Shown here piece after piece: positions 6,552 to 16,100 of a stretch of 64,000 nt of DNA (the first letter of the stretch is position 1; every line of letters begins with the position of its first letter). This DNA comes from Paenibacillus alkalitolerans (lineage in GTDB: Bacteria > Bacillota > Bacilli > Paenibacillales > YIM-B00363). The notes beneath the pieces were generated by a model, which was not told the origin of the DNA, did no database searches, and saw only the letters and a list, made by a program, of their open reading frames with translations. The stretch is taken from positions 1 through 64,000 of the forward strand of contig NZ_JAEMXM010000022.1 in the NCBI RefSeq assembly GCF_016482785.1. Direction: 5' to 3'. Made by a program: the position numbers and the translations under genes.

Positions 6552-7570
6552 TTATTCGCCTCCAATCGCTCCCTGTATTGCTTGACGAATTCATTCATGT
6601 GCTCGCCGGATAGCACCCGCTTCATCCATTCGCCGTTGTTCAAATACCACCGGATGGTGGCTTTGATACCGGTCTCGAACTCGTATTTCGGTGCCCATCC
6701 GAGTTCATGACGGATTTTGTCACCGTTGATGGCATAACGGCGGTCGTGACCCGGGCGATCCTTTACGAAGGCGATAAGCGAATCGGGCTTGCCGAGTTCT
6801 GCAAGGATTGTTCGGACGACGTCGAGATTGGTCCGCTCGTTTCGTCCCCCGACATTGTACACTTGACCGTTGCGTCCTTTGTGAATCACCAAGTCTATTG
6901 CGCTGCAGTGATCTTCGACATAAAGCCAATCCCGGACATGAAGCCCGTCGCCGTATACGGGAAGCGGTTTGTCGTTCAGGGCGTTATGAATCATGAGCGG
7001 AATCAATTTCTCCGGGAATTGAAACGGTCCGTAATTGTTGGAGCAGCGCGTGATATTGACGGGCATGCCAAACGTCTCATGGTATGCGCGGACGAGCAGA
7101 TCGGCGCCCGCTTTGCTGGCCGAATAAGGACTGTTCGGAGCAAGCGGCGATTGTTCCGTGAACATTCCAATGTCCCCAAGCGTACCGTAAACTTCATCCG
7201 TCGAAACCTGTACGAACTTGGTGACGCCATATTGCACGGCCAAGTCGAGCAGCGTTTGGGTGCCGAGCACATTGGTTCTTACAAAAAGATCGGGCTGTAG
7301 AATACTGCGGTCCACATGAGACTCTGCCGCAAAGTTGACGATCACGTCGACGCCTTCACGAATAAGCGGCTCCATCGCCGCACGGTCCGCAATATCGGCT
7401 TTGACGAAACGGTAGTTTGGAAGGTTTTCGACGGCTCGCAAATTTTCAACGCTCCCGGCATAGGTCAAAGCATCGGCATTGAGGATTTTATATTCGGGAT
7501 GATTTGTCAACATGAAGTGAACAAAGTTGCTGCCGATAAAGCCGGCCCCTCCGGTTACAAAAATTCTCAT
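6548..7570 (-). CDS. rmlB: dTDP-glucose 4,6-dehydratase
   Basis: The 340-residue protein converts dTDP-glucose to dTDP-4-dehydro-6-deoxyglucose. Visible motifs are the Rossmann loop GGAGFIGSNFV at residues 7-17, NFAAESHVDRSI, the STDEVYG segment that carries the catalytic Asp-Glu pair, YSASKAGAD (catalytic YxxxK), and TRCSNNYGPFQFPEKLIPL. Length is standard. It begins seven bases after rmlC and overlaps rmlD, consistent with one transcript. Confidence 0.95.
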   Translation of the reverse strand: MRIFVTGGAGFIGSNFVHFMLTNHPEYKILNADALTYAGSVENLRAVENLPNYRFVKADIADRAAMEPLIREGVDVIVNFAAESHVDRSILQPDLFVRTNVLGTQTLLDLAVQYGVTKFVQVSTDEVYGTLGDIGMFTEQSPLAPNSPYSASKAGADLLVRAYHETFGMPVNITRCSNNYGPFQFPEKLIPLMIHNALNDKPLPVYGDGLHVRDWLYVEDHCSAIDLVIHKGRNGQVYNVGGRNERTNLDVVRTILAELGKPDSLIAFVKDRPGHDRRYAINGDKIRHELGWAPKYEFETGIKATIRWYLNNGEWMKRVLSGEHMNEFVKQYRERLEANK

Positions 7571-7577
7571 ATCTCAT

Positions 7578-8135
7578 TCACCCTTCGTACTCAAAATTCG
7601 ATTCGGCCCCGGCCAAGTTCGGGTATGTGCCGTCTTTCCCGGACAGGACCGGCTTCGACACCGGCCAGTCGATGCCAAGCGCCGGATCGTTCCATGCAAT
7701 GCCGCGTTCATGTTCCGGCGAATAATATTCGTCAACCTTATACTGCACTTCACAGTTGGGGACCAGTGTGCAGAAGCCGTGTGCAAATCCTTTCGGCACC
7801 AGTAGTTGTCGATGGTTGTCCGCCGATAAAATGAACCCCTGCCACCGGCCGTAAGCGGGCGACCCCCGGCGAATGTCAACGACTACATCGAAAATGGCGC
7901 CTCTTGTGCAGCGGACTAGCTTGGTTTGCGCTTTAGGCGAAAGCTGGTAGTGGAGTCCCCTCAGAACTCCGGCTTCCAAGGAGAGGGAATGGTTGTCTTG
8001 GACAAACCGGATACAAATTCCGTTCTCGTGAAACTTTCGTTCGTTGTAGCTTTCCGAGAAAAAGCCCCGGGGGTCAACGAACACAGCTGGTTCGATCAAT
8101 TTGACCCCGGGCAAAAGTATTTCCGTTACAATCAT
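7578..8135 (-). CDS. rmlC: dTDP-4-dehydrorhamnose 3,5-epimerase
   Basis: The 185-residue cupin-fold protein performs the double epimerisation at C3 and C5. Diagnostic elements are DPRGFFSESYN near residue 22, VQDNHSLS, RGLHYQL (catalytic His), VRCTRGAIFDVVVDIRRGS, and VPKGFAHGFCTL. It lies between rmlA (61 bases upstream) and rmlB (7 bases downstream) in the canonical order A-C-B-D. Confidence 0.94.
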   Translation of the reverse strand: MIVTEILLPGVKLIEPAVFVDPRGFFSESYNERKFHENGICIRFVQDNHSLSLEAGVLRGLHYQLSPKAQTKLVRCTRGAIFDVVVDIRRGSPAYGRWQGFILSADNHRQLLVPKGFAHGFCTLVPNCEVQYKVDEYYSPEHERGIAWNDPALGIDWPVSKPVLSGKDGTYPNLAGAESNFEYEG

Positions 8136-8196
8136 GGCGTCGCGTCTCCTATTTCTACATATTTCAATTCCACATTTTCGGATTCACTGAAAAAAA

Positions 8197-8928
8197 TTAG
8201 CACGAAATCATATAATCGCTTTCCCTGGCCCATTCATTCGCTCTCGCCAGCGACTCATGAGTGCCGGCATCCGTCCACCACCCTTGAAGCACATCGTAGG
8301 TTAATTCGTTAGCCTTGATATATTCGTTATTGACGTCTGTAATCTCCAGTTCGCCGCGACCGGATGGCTTCACTGTCTTCACAATGTCAAAGACCCGGCT
8401 GTCATACATGTATATCCCGGTTACCGCATACGTGCTTTTCGGAAGAGAGGGTTTTTCCTCAATGGAAACGATCCGATCGTTTTTCAATTCCGGAACACCA
8501 TAGCGTTGCGGGTCCGGAACTTGTTTGATCAGAACTTTGGCACCGTGCGATTGTTCCTTAAACTTATCGATATAGGATCCAATCCGGTCGCTGAAGACGT
8601 TGTCGCCAAGTATGACAGTAAACAAGTCCGTGCCCACAAAGGTTTCAGCCAATGCGAGAGCTTGAGCAATTCCGCCTGCCTCTTCTTGTACCTTGTAGGT
8701 GAATTCCGCGTCAAATTCACGCCCGTTCCCCAAAAGATTTACGATAGCTCCCGTATGTTCTTTGCCCGTCACGATCAGAATTTCGCGTATGCCGGCTTGC
8801 AGCAGCTTATAAATCGGGTAATAGATCATCGGGTACTTTCCTACAGGCAGCACATGTTTATTTGAGATTTTTGTCAGCGGGTACAATCGGGAACCGGTTC
8901 CCCCGGCAAGAATTACCCCTTTCATCAC
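8197..8928 (-). CDS. rmlA: Glucose-1-phosphate thymidylyltransferase
   Basis: The 243-residue enzyme makes dTDP-glucose from dTTP and glucose 1-phosphate. It has the nucleotidyltransferase signature LAGGTGSRLYPLT...KHVLPVGKYPMI at the N-terminus, ILIVTGKEHTGAIVNLLG, and the metal-binding VILGDNVFSD. It is the short Bacillus-type form, lacking the extended C-terminus of enterobacterial RmlA. The ATG follows AGGAGG on the minus strand. It starts the rhamnose part of the operon 34 bases after the glycosyltransferase gene. Confidence 0.93.
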   Translation of the reverse strand: MMKGVILAGGTGSRLYPLTKISNKHVLPVGKYPMIYYPIYKLLQAGIREILIVTGKEHTGAIVNLLGNGREFDAEFTYKVQEEAGGIAQALALAETFVGTDLFTVILGDNVFSDRIGSYIDKFKEQSHGAKVLIKQVPDPQRYGVPELKNDRIVSIEEKPSLPKSTYAVTGIYMYDSRVFDIVKTVKPSGRGELEITDVNNEYIKANELTYDVLQGWWTDAGTHESLARANEWARESDYMISC

Positions 8929-8962
8929 TATCCGCCTCCTGTTTCGATTGAATTTTTCGGAT

Positions 8963-10111
8963 TCAACTCCGGCCTGTCAATTCCGAAAGACGAGGAACGA
9001 TGCTGGCAGGAGGGACCTGCTTCAGATTTTCCTCCTTGACATCTTGGGCTGCCCGGGTAAAGCCGGAATCCTCAAGCAACTGCTTCAGGCTGAATTTCAC
9101 CGTCTCCACATCGGCTTGCCCGGGCAAATACGCAAGCCCGATCCCGCGCTGCTTAACGGCGTTCGCGTTTATGTGCTGGTCCGCTCCATGAGGCAGTACT
9201 AGCTGCGGAACGCCCGCCACGACGGCATTCATCGTCGTCCCCGCTCCTCCGTGATGGATAATGGCGGAGCAGGAGGGAATTAATGCGCTTAGAGGGACCC
9301 AACCGATAGTGCGAACATTTGACGGCAATGGCCCCAGCGCAGACGGATCTGACCCGCCAAGTGCCAAAATAACCTCTGCATCCAGGTGACGCACCGCCTC
9401 AATGATCCCGCTTATCCCTCCGATCCCCGCCAGATGGGGGAGTACCGTGCCAAGTGTGATGCAGATGCGTGGTCTCGAAGTCGGTTCCAGCAGCCAATCG
9501 GGGAGCAAGCCGCCTCCGTTATAAGGAACATAGCGGACGAACCATGCGGGCGGCCGGTCGGACTCACGCATACTGGGCGGGCATGTGTCAATGATCGCCG
9601 ACGGGCGGACTAAATCTCCCGTCAAGCCAATCCGTTCGGACACCGGACGCATGGCCTCGTAAATCAGGTTCATGAAACCGGACATTTTGCCTAATGATAG
9701 AATGCCAAACCCATGGACCAGCGTTGGGACGGATAGAAGAGTAGCGGCGAGAGAGCCGGCGGCTTCGAATGGCGTTTGAACGATCACATCCGGCTTCCAT
9801 GACCGGGCGATCTGAACGGTGCGATCAGCCGTATAATGGCTGATTTCCGCCATCCATTTGGAAGTAATCGCCAGGTTGGCGCTCGAGAAAGGATCTTGAA
9901 AGCTCTGTACGGCACTTTTTTGGATCGCTGCCATGATATCAACCTCTGGCGAAGCTTCTACGGTCGGCAATCCCGCCCGGCCGCTCGCTTCTACCGCCGG
10001 ACCGGTCGTGACGACGAGTACCTCGTGCCCGGCGGCACGTGCCGCCCACGCAAGAGGGACAACAGGTAAAAAATGCCCGAGACCGGGAAAACTGGTGAAC
10101 AGAATCTTCAT
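8963..10111 (-). CDS. GT1-family glycosyltransferase (UGT/EryCIII-like), possible rhamnosyltransferase
   Basis: The 382-residue GT-B protein starts MKILFTSFPGLGHFLPVVPL, typical of macrolide/UGT-type GT1 enzymes that glycosylate small molecules or lipids. The C-terminal half has PRICITLGTV, VRTIGWVPLSALIPSCSAII and the nucleotide-sugar motif HHGGAGTTMNAV with LPHGADQHINA. Ahead of rmlACBD in the same operon it probably uses dTDP-L-rhamnose; the acceptor is unknown, and rhamnolipid-like, antibiotic-modifying or surface roles are possible. AGGAGG precedes the ATG. Adjacency to a TetR regulator suggests induction by the acceptor or a related compound. Confidence 0.85.
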   Translation of the reverse strand: MKILFTSFPGLGHFLPVVPLAWAARAAGHEVLVVTTGPAVEASGRAGLPTVEASPEVDIMAAIQKSAVQSFQDPFSSANLAITSKWMAEISHYTADRTVQIARSWKPDVIVQTPFEAAGSLAATLLSVPTLVHGFGILSLGKMSGFMNLIYEAMRPVSERIGLTGDLVRPSAIIDTCPPSMRESDRPPAWFVRYVPYNGGGLLPDWLLEPTSRPRICITLGTVLPHLAGIGGISGIIEAVRHLDAEVILALGGSDPSALGPLPSNVRTIGWVPLSALIPSCSAIIHHGGAGTTMNAVVAGVPQLVLPHGADQHINANAVKQRGIGLAYLPGQADVETVKFSLKQLLEDSGFTRAAQDVKEENLKQVPPASIVPRLSELTGRS

Positions 10112-10356
10112 CGTGATATGCCTCCTAAAAATATTGATCGTGCGAATACCAACAAAGACGTTCAGCGTATTCTTTACACTGCATTTGCCGCTTCAACCAC
10201 CTCCTTTCCTGAACATCAAGTTGCCCCAAACCGAAATAACACAACTCCTTCTGCAGATCTAAGTAGAAAGAAAGGCATTATTCGTTTTGGGGCTGCAAAG
10301 TCTCATTAGCTTGATCGTAGGCGAAATTCCAAAGGCGTATCCCAAGCCGGGGCCTT

Positions 10357-10674
10357 TCAATGATGGATCGGCTTGAGAAGATGCTCAGTCGCCCTGCTCA
10401 CCATCACCTCGCCCGTGAAAATGTCCGTGCACTCGACCCGGAACTCAGACAGGCTGTCCCGCACTCCCTCCGCTGCGGCTTCTGCCTGTCTGCACTGCTC
10501 CTCACATTCGAAAAGTGCGATCGTCATGATCGTCCCGTTACCCGTGTCGATCGCCTGGTAGCAGAGGAGACCGAGTTTCTCCTGGAGACGGTCGGCGAAT
10601 TCTGTATCGACCCGATGCATCAGGTCGTCGATTGAACCAGCCGCCATTCGGTAGTGGCGAATACTTGCATACAT
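10357..10674 (-). CDS. Small ABM/dimeric alpha-beta barrel-like protein
   Basis: The 105-residue protein (MYASIRHYRMAAGSIDDLMH..., IDTGNGTIMTIALFECEEQC...) has the length and strand-helix-strand pattern of antibiotic-biosynthesis-monooxygenase-like ferredoxin-fold proteins: a YASIRHYR strand, a long helix after GSIDDL, and TIALFE. No cofactor residues can be assigned. It sits between the TetR gene (39 bases upstream) and the glycosyltransferase gene (245 bases downstream) on the same strand, with GGAGAG before its ATG. It may be an accessory or detoxifying protein of the same regulon. Confidence 0.6.
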   Translation of the reverse strand: MYASIRHYRMAAGSIDDLMHRVDTEFADRLQEKLGLLCYQAIDTGNGTIMTIALFECEEQCRQAEAAAEGVRDSLSEFRVECTDIFTGEVMVSRATEHLLKPIHH

Positions 10675-10713
10675 CGTACTCTCTCCTTCATAAATAATTA
10701 AGTTTGATGATTC

Positions 10714-11334
10714 CTACAAAGCTTTCATATAAAGACGGACAATCGCTTTAACGTCTTCAGGATCGGGCTGTTGAGGCGGGCGATCGGTAACCAGAAGGCC
10801 ATCAAGAAGAATATAAGTAAGCAGCGGTCCGACAAACATGCGCACGGCAGTATGGACGTCAACCACATTGATCAATCCGTTCATTTTCGCCTGCTCCAGA
10901 ATGGCGGAAACGCTGTTCATAACCTGATCCGGAACGGTCGAGCGGAAAAGACTTCCCAGCTGGGGAAACCGGCTGGACTCCGCAATGATTACCCGTACCA
11001 GTGCCAGATAGTTGGATTGCATCAAGGCGGAGATGAATTGAAGCGCCAGATTGTTCAATACTTGCTGCAACTCTTCCCGACTGTTCAACGGATTATTTCC
11101 GATTGAAAATAAATTTTCGGTCAAGCTTTGAATCAATTGCTTTAAAACGTCAACCATAAGATCTTCTTTGCTTGGGTAGTAGCTGTATACGGTTTGTTTG
11201 GAAACCCCTGCTTCGGCTGTAATGGCATCCATGCTCGTAGCTGCAAATCCGTTGTGAAGGAATAAGCGTTCAGCCGCCGATCGGATCTGAGCCTGCTTTG
11301 CGCGTGCTCTGGATGAAAGTTCTTTTGGTTCCAA
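10714..11334 (-). CDS. TetR family transcriptional regulator
   Basis: The 206-residue protein has an N-terminal TetR helix-turn-helix: IRSAAERLFLHNGFAATSMD, then AITAEAGVSKQTVYSYYPSK and EDL. It is followed by an all-helical ligand-binding domain resembling TetR_C-type modules. The TTG at 11334 is preferred because GGAGG stands seven bases upstream; the longer frame to 11409 lacks a site and would overlap the operator. It heads the minus-strand operon with the ABM-like, glycosyltransferase and rml genes. Autoregulation through the inverted repeat at 11358-11380 is inferred. Confidence 0.88.
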   Translation of the reverse strand: MEPKELSSRARAKQAQIRSAAERLFLHNGFAATSMDAITAEAGVSKQTVYSYYPSKEDLMVDVLKQLIQSLTENLFSIGNNPLNSREELQQVLNNLALQFISALMQSNYLALVRVIIAESSRFPQLGSLFRSTVPDQVMNSVSAILEQAKMNGLINVVDVHTAVRMFVGPLLTYILLDGLLVTDRPPQQPDPEDVKAIVRLYMKAL

Positions 11335-11357
11335 ATCGCAACCTCCTATTGAAATAA

Positions 11358-11380
11358 TCAAACTGAACTGTACAGTTTGA
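11358..11380. promoter_or_regulatory. Probable TetR operator
   Basis: TCAAACTG-N7-CAGTTTGA is a perfect 8-bp inverted repeat. It contains a second overlapping perfect palindrome, AACTGTACAGTT (11366-11377). It lies 24 bases before the TTG start of the TetR gene, where an autoregulatory operator would be expected. No other copy was seen in the operon. Confidence 0.65.
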
Positions 11381-11489
11381 TAATAGTGTTCACTGGTCAT
11401 TTTTGTCAAGCGAAAATGTCGGAAAAAAAGGAATAAACAATGCCCCGTTGAAATTTAAATCTATATATTTCTACAGGGAGACGAAAATA

Positions 11490-11687
11490 ATGCCTCAAAG
11501 GCTTATAAAACTCTTGCTGCTTACTTTTCTGGCTTTGACCAAAAACACAAAGGAAATTTCCGTTAAAGTTTCATCGATAAAGAAATCAATGGGTAAGTCA
11601 CTCTCGGTTACTGTAAAAGAGAACAGGGGGAGATATTCCGGCAATACCGCCGAATGGAAATTTACTTTCAAAATTGAAAAGGAATAG
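11490..11687 (+). CDS. Short secreted peptide (internally deleted)
   Basis: The 65-residue product begins MPQRLIKLLLLTFLALT, a signal-peptide-like start, and joins directly to KNTKEISVKVSSIKKSMGKS...YSGNTAEWKFTFKIEKE, the C-terminal beta-rich part of the ancestral protein. GGGAG lies eight bases before the ATG. Compared with the homologue at 3702, the segment spanning the signal-peptidase region and the middle domain is missing in frame. Whether it still yields a functional exported peptide is doubtful. Confidence 0.5.
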   Translation: MPQRLIKLLLLTFLALTKNTKEISVKVSSIKKSMGKSLSVTVKENRGRYSGNTAEWKFTFKIEKE

Positions 11688-11695
11688 GTGTTGCC

Positions 11696-11728
11696 GCCAA
11701 CTCCGGGGATGATGGGGTTGGCTTTTTA
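11696..11728 (+). terminator. Rho-independent terminator
   Basis: GCCAACTCC (11696-11704) and GGGGTTGGC (11714-11722) form a 9-bp stem with one G-T pair, followed by TTTTTAT. It is the paralogue of the terminator at 4080; the compensating-type change keeps the stem. Confidence 0.8.
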
Positions 11729-11757
11729 TACAATAATTGAAAGCGGAGGTGGATTGC

Positions 11758-12276
11758 GTGAAGCTAATTGATAAGTATTTGCCTAACTGGGACTTTGCTA
11801 AAGTGAACAAAATTCGGTTGAATCACAAGAACATTCCTGATCTTTCAATGATGAGTGAAGTGGATTTCGGTAACTCGAGAATGATAAGGACCCTGTTCTT
11901 CTTACGCGGATTGCCGACTAAGAACATAAATGTTGGTAATGCATTGCGCGTCGGTTTTATTTTGTTAGATCGGAATAAAAGCGAAATTGTACTCGGATTA
12001 ATCGCTCAACCTTGGAAGCTTAAAGGAAACATCAGAAGTGCAAACCCGGATGAGTTCATTAGGTTTGATGAATCTGACTATATAAAAGCGGCCTGGAATT
12101 TCCTTATTGAGAAGGAGCAAGAAGATTTATATCTAACTACTGAAACGCGGATACATTGTACAAGCGGCAGTGCGAAAAGAAAGTTTGCGATTTATTGGAT
12201 GATTATTAGTTATTTTAGTGGAGTTATTCGAAATGAAATGTTGAAAATCATTAAAAATGAACTGGATAAAAAATAA
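11758..12276 (+). CDS. SRPBCC-like protein of unknown function, paralogue B
   Basis: The 172-residue protein is colinear with the one at 4170: KLIDKYLPNWDFAKVNKIRL, FFLRGLPTKNINVGNALRVG, LIAQPWKLKGNIRSANPDEF and the C-terminal ETRIHCTSGSAKRKFAIYW...YFSGVIRNEMLKIIKNELDKK. Differences are scattered substitutions, so both copies have probably been under some constraint. The GTG at 11758 has GGAGGTG upstream, and paralogue A has ATG at the equivalent position. No function can be named; a small hydrophobic-ligand fold is inferred. Confidence 0.65.
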   Translation: MKLIDKYLPNWDFAKVNKIRLNHKNIPDLSMMSEVDFGNSRMIRTLFFLRGLPTKNINVGNALRVGFILLDRNKSEIVLGLIAQPWKLKGNIRSANPDEFIRFDESDYIKAAWNFLIEKEQEDLYLTTETRIHCTSGSAKRKFAIYWMIISYFSGVIRNEMLKIIKNELDKK

Positions 12277-12304
12277 TGAGTGGAGGTCGATTAATAAAAG
12301 CGAA

Positions 12305-12574
12305 TTGTCAGAAATGTACGCAGTTACATACAAGATCTTCACAATGTGTATGATTCAAGACGGTGAGAAAGTTTTATTGGTTAATAGACCGGATAATCGC
12401 GGATTTCCAGGCTACCTTGCTCCCGGAGGAAAGGTCGAATTTTTCCCGGAAAGCATAGTTGACGCAGCGATTAGAGAAGTTAGAGAAGAAACCGGCTGCT
12501 TGTTAAAGATATTGTCTATAAAGCGGGTAAAGACGAGTATGCCGGCTCATTCGTGCGCTGACCCTATAACATAA
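12305..12574 (+). pseudogene. C-terminally truncated NUDIX hydrolase
   Basis: The frame gives YAVTYKIFTMCMIQDGEKVL, LVNRPDNRGFPGYLAPGGKV and the NUDIX box GGKVEFFPESIVDAAIREVR continuing EETGC, then stops after about 35 further residues that lose family character. The catalytic box is intact, but the second half of the fold is missing. The start is uncertain: TTG 12305 or ATG 12314, with GGAGG somewhat far upstream. It overlaps nothing downstream and is followed by a 600-base gap, so it is probably a broken unit. Confidence 0.65.
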
Positions 12575-13169
12575 TCCGGGAAGTGATGCAGGTTTGAACT
12601 TTCAGATATCCCGTTTAACATGAAATGTATTATCAATGATTCCTTACGTTCATGTAATAACTCATTTAATTTCCGATAACAACGTATCCTGCTGTTCGCC
12701 AATAGCCTAATTCCTTCTGTACAATACGGGGATTTTGGCTATTTTACTCTAGTAAAAAAATTCGTTGACAGAGTTATTTCCTAGGCAACCGCATATATTC
12801 TCATTAATCGCCTTATTTCGACAGCCGTTCGGGGATTCAGTGACTGTTTACGGAAAAATGTGACCACAAATCAAAAAAGTCCAAAGAAGCAAAAATGTAT
12901 AACTCTGTACTGGAAACTAGTTCAAAAATGTACAATAGACATTCTATTTTGTAAGAAGCTAGTATAAGAGATGACCGATCATTCAAACGAACCAAAGAGG
13001 ACGTCTGATGGAGCGCAAAGCAGCAGGGAGGGGGAGATAGGACACAGCGGAGCTTGACCTCTGAGTTGCTCGTTTGATTTATTTTTTAGCAGCTTAGATA
13101 CAACTCATGGCATCTTTTTTTTCCAAGGGAGATATTGTCGGTATGACAAAAGAAGGAGGAAGATAATAA
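12575..13169. other. Intergenic region upstream of the rhamnogalacturonan lyase
   Basis: About 600 bases without a convincing gene. The distal part is AT-rich and should hold the lyase promoter and control sites, but no -35/-10 pair with good spacing was found. A GC-rich purine stretch with GGGAGGGGGAG near 13030 could mimic a ribosome-binding site, yet no open frame follows it. The proper AAGGAGGAAG site lies just before 13170. Confidence 0.5.
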
Positions 13170-16100
13170 ATGAGTATTCGTGAAAAGACAAGGAAGTGTT
13201 TTATTATCCTAATCGCATTGCTTCTCTTATTATCGAATATTCCGACTGCTTTTGGTGAAGAATCAAACAACGTGGACGTTGACGCCTATGAAACGGTGGA
13301 TTATACCGACTTCGGCGATGAGGGTGAAGTAGTCCCGGAATTTTGGGGATTCGTTCCATTCGCTTCCACGCTTGCCATTCATAGAGAAGAGATTGCTGGA
13401 AATACGACGCCTAAGCTGCAATACAACATCGTTGATCAGTCCGGAGGACGCATTGCAACGAAAGAATTATCTTCACCGGTCAAAGGATCAAAAGTTCGAT
13501 TCGAATTTGATTGGTATCCCGGAAATGTGAACGATAAAGGAAACCATCAATATGAAAACGGCGGCGAAGTGAAATTTTTTGACAGCGCAAACAATTCGAT
13601 ATTTACATTGAATCATACGAACAGTGCAAATCTATCCTTTTATGCCGGGAAACAGGATCGTGCCGCAACAAATATTTCCGATCCGGAAGCCTGGTATCAT
13701 GTACTGGTTATTTTTGACCTTGTTAACAACGAAGTAAAGTTAAGCCTTACGGATCAAAACGGCGCAGCGGAACAATATACTTCTTCGCTAAATGGCGTAG
13801 ATTTCAACGGTTCTTTCAGTGCAATTAAGCTGGTAGGCGTGCGCACATCCGGCAATAACTTGACATGGACGACATACCTTGATAATTTCGGAATCTATCA
13901 TGTGCCGCTGCCCGATAATGCCATCGTGAAAGTGGATCAACTGCCGTATCACAGAGTTTATGTAGGCGAAACATCGGAAGACATAGATTCGATTGGTTTG
14001 CCGGCAACCGTACCGGTTACACTTGCGGACGGCACAAATATCGATGTACCGATCAGCGAGTGGGTGGAAACAGGAGTCCAATGGAACCCCGGTCAATCCG
14101 GTGTTTATGAATTTAGGGGGACGATTGTCGAAACAGAAGGCATAGAGAACGTCTTCAACCGGTCAGCAACACTCTATGTATATAATCGTTTAAGCCCCGT
14201 TGATTTGCCGCAACAGGCAGAATGGCTTGACAGAGGAGTAATCGCACTGAAGTCGGAGGACGGCATATTTATCAGCTGGCGTTTGCTTGCAGATGAATAC
14301 GATAAAGATGTGAAGTTTAACGTTTATCGTAATGGCCGGAAGTTAAACACCGATCCATTAACAGTAACTAATTATTCCGATCCGGAAGGTGTGCCTGGAG
14401 ACACCTATACGGTGGAGACGCTTATCCGTGGAGTTGCCGCAGAAAACAATGAAGTAACGGCGGCATCCAAGGATTATCTTTCCATCCCGTTACAAAAACC
14501 TGAGGGCGGAACGACTGCCACAGGAGATTACACTTATAGTTCGAACGATGCGAGTGTGGGAGATTTAGACGGTGACGGCGAGTACGAACTGATTGTTTTG
14601 TGGAGACCGTCGAACGCCATGATGGCCTTGGAAGATGTGATTACTGGTCCGACCATCTTTGATGCTTATAAATTGGACGGCACACTGCTATGGCGCATCA
14701 ATATGGGACCTAATCTGACTTCCGGACCTCAGTATCATCAATTTGTCGTAGGAGATATGGATAATGACGGCAAGTCGGAATTCTCCATTAAAACGGCGGA
14801 TGGCACAACCGTATATGGAGCTACTGACGGTGTCTACGACAGCAGCAAAGTCATCAGCGTGATAGGGGATCCGGCAGCGGATTGGATCAATGACGGCGGC
14901 CATGTCTTCAGCGGACCGGAATATATTTCCGTATTCGACGGAGAGACGGGAGAAGTGATTGATACCATTGATTTTGCATTTCCTGTGGAGAAGGTAGAAG
15001 GAGATGGCGGGATCTCTTGGGGGGATAACTTCTATAACCGTTCGGACCGATTTCTTTCTGCGCTCGCTTACTTGGATGGGATTACTCCGAGCGCCGTCTA
15101 TGGCAGAGGATATTATGCAAGAACAACCTTTGCGGCATACAGTTTAGTGGATGGCGAGCTCCAAGAATTATGGACGTTCGATACGGACGAAGCAGGCAGA
15201 GGGGAAGGTTTAGGCAACCATAACCTGGCCGTCGGCGATGTCGACAATGACGGTTTTGATGAAATCATAGCCGGCTCGCTGACTCTTGATCATGACGGAA
15301 CTATTTTATATGCAATGGATGGAGAAATGGGACGCGTACAAGGCTCTCACGGCGATGCCCTCCATGTAGGGGCCTTCGACCCCGACCGGGAAGGACTCCA
15401 TGTCTTTGGCGTACATGAAGCTACCTCAGTGGCATCAGTAGAATACCACGATGGCGCAACAGGGGAAACGCTGCAAGCGTTTTATGCTTATAAGGATGCA
15501 GGCAGAGGTGTAGCGGCGAATATCACATCTTCGCCTGGTTATGAGTTCTGGGGGACAGGCGGCACAACGGTTGAAACAGGCGGTGGCGTCTATAACGTAC
15601 AAGGACATGTAGTAGCGGACAGTTTTAGGGAAATAGGCCTTCCCGTTAACTTTGTCACTTACTGGGACGGAGATTTATTGCACGAATTGCTGGATGGCAC
15701 TTCCATTACAAAATATAACGAAACAACAGGCGAAGCGAGCGTGATCAGAAGCTTCGAAGGCGTTGTGAGTAATAACGGCACCAAGGCCAATCCGACGTTA
15801 CAAGCAGATATTCTTGGCGACTGGCGTGAAGAAGCGATCTACCGCACGCCGGACGATTCGGAGCTCAGAATATACAGTACAACGATCCCTACTCCGTACA
15901 GGCTATATACTTTAATGCATGATCCTGTCTATAGAACAGGTATTGCATGGCAAAATACAACCTACAATCAGCCTCCGCATATCGGCTTCTACCTGGGTGA
16001 AGATATCAGAGACACCGTTCTTGCCGGAGAATTAGACGCAAAAAATATCGATTATACGCCAAATGTTAATGCAATGAAACATACGGTAAGTCTTGAATTG

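Larger units (their letters stand above)
11428..12273 (+). repeat. Duplicated two-gene block, copy B
   Basis: Second copy of the block at 3641-4693, same orientation, with the same leader, terminator and SRPBCC-like gene. Relative to copy A the secreted-protein gene has lost an internal segment but regained or kept a clean reading frame. The block starts a few dozen bases beyond the TetR gene, so the whole rhamnose operon lies between the two copies. Confidence 0.85.

Noticed and set aside
5609-7834. Plus-strand open frames across the rhamnose operon
   Set aside because: They are antisense shadows of rmlD, rmlB and rmlC, which have clear family motifs, good starts and coupled ends on the minus strand.
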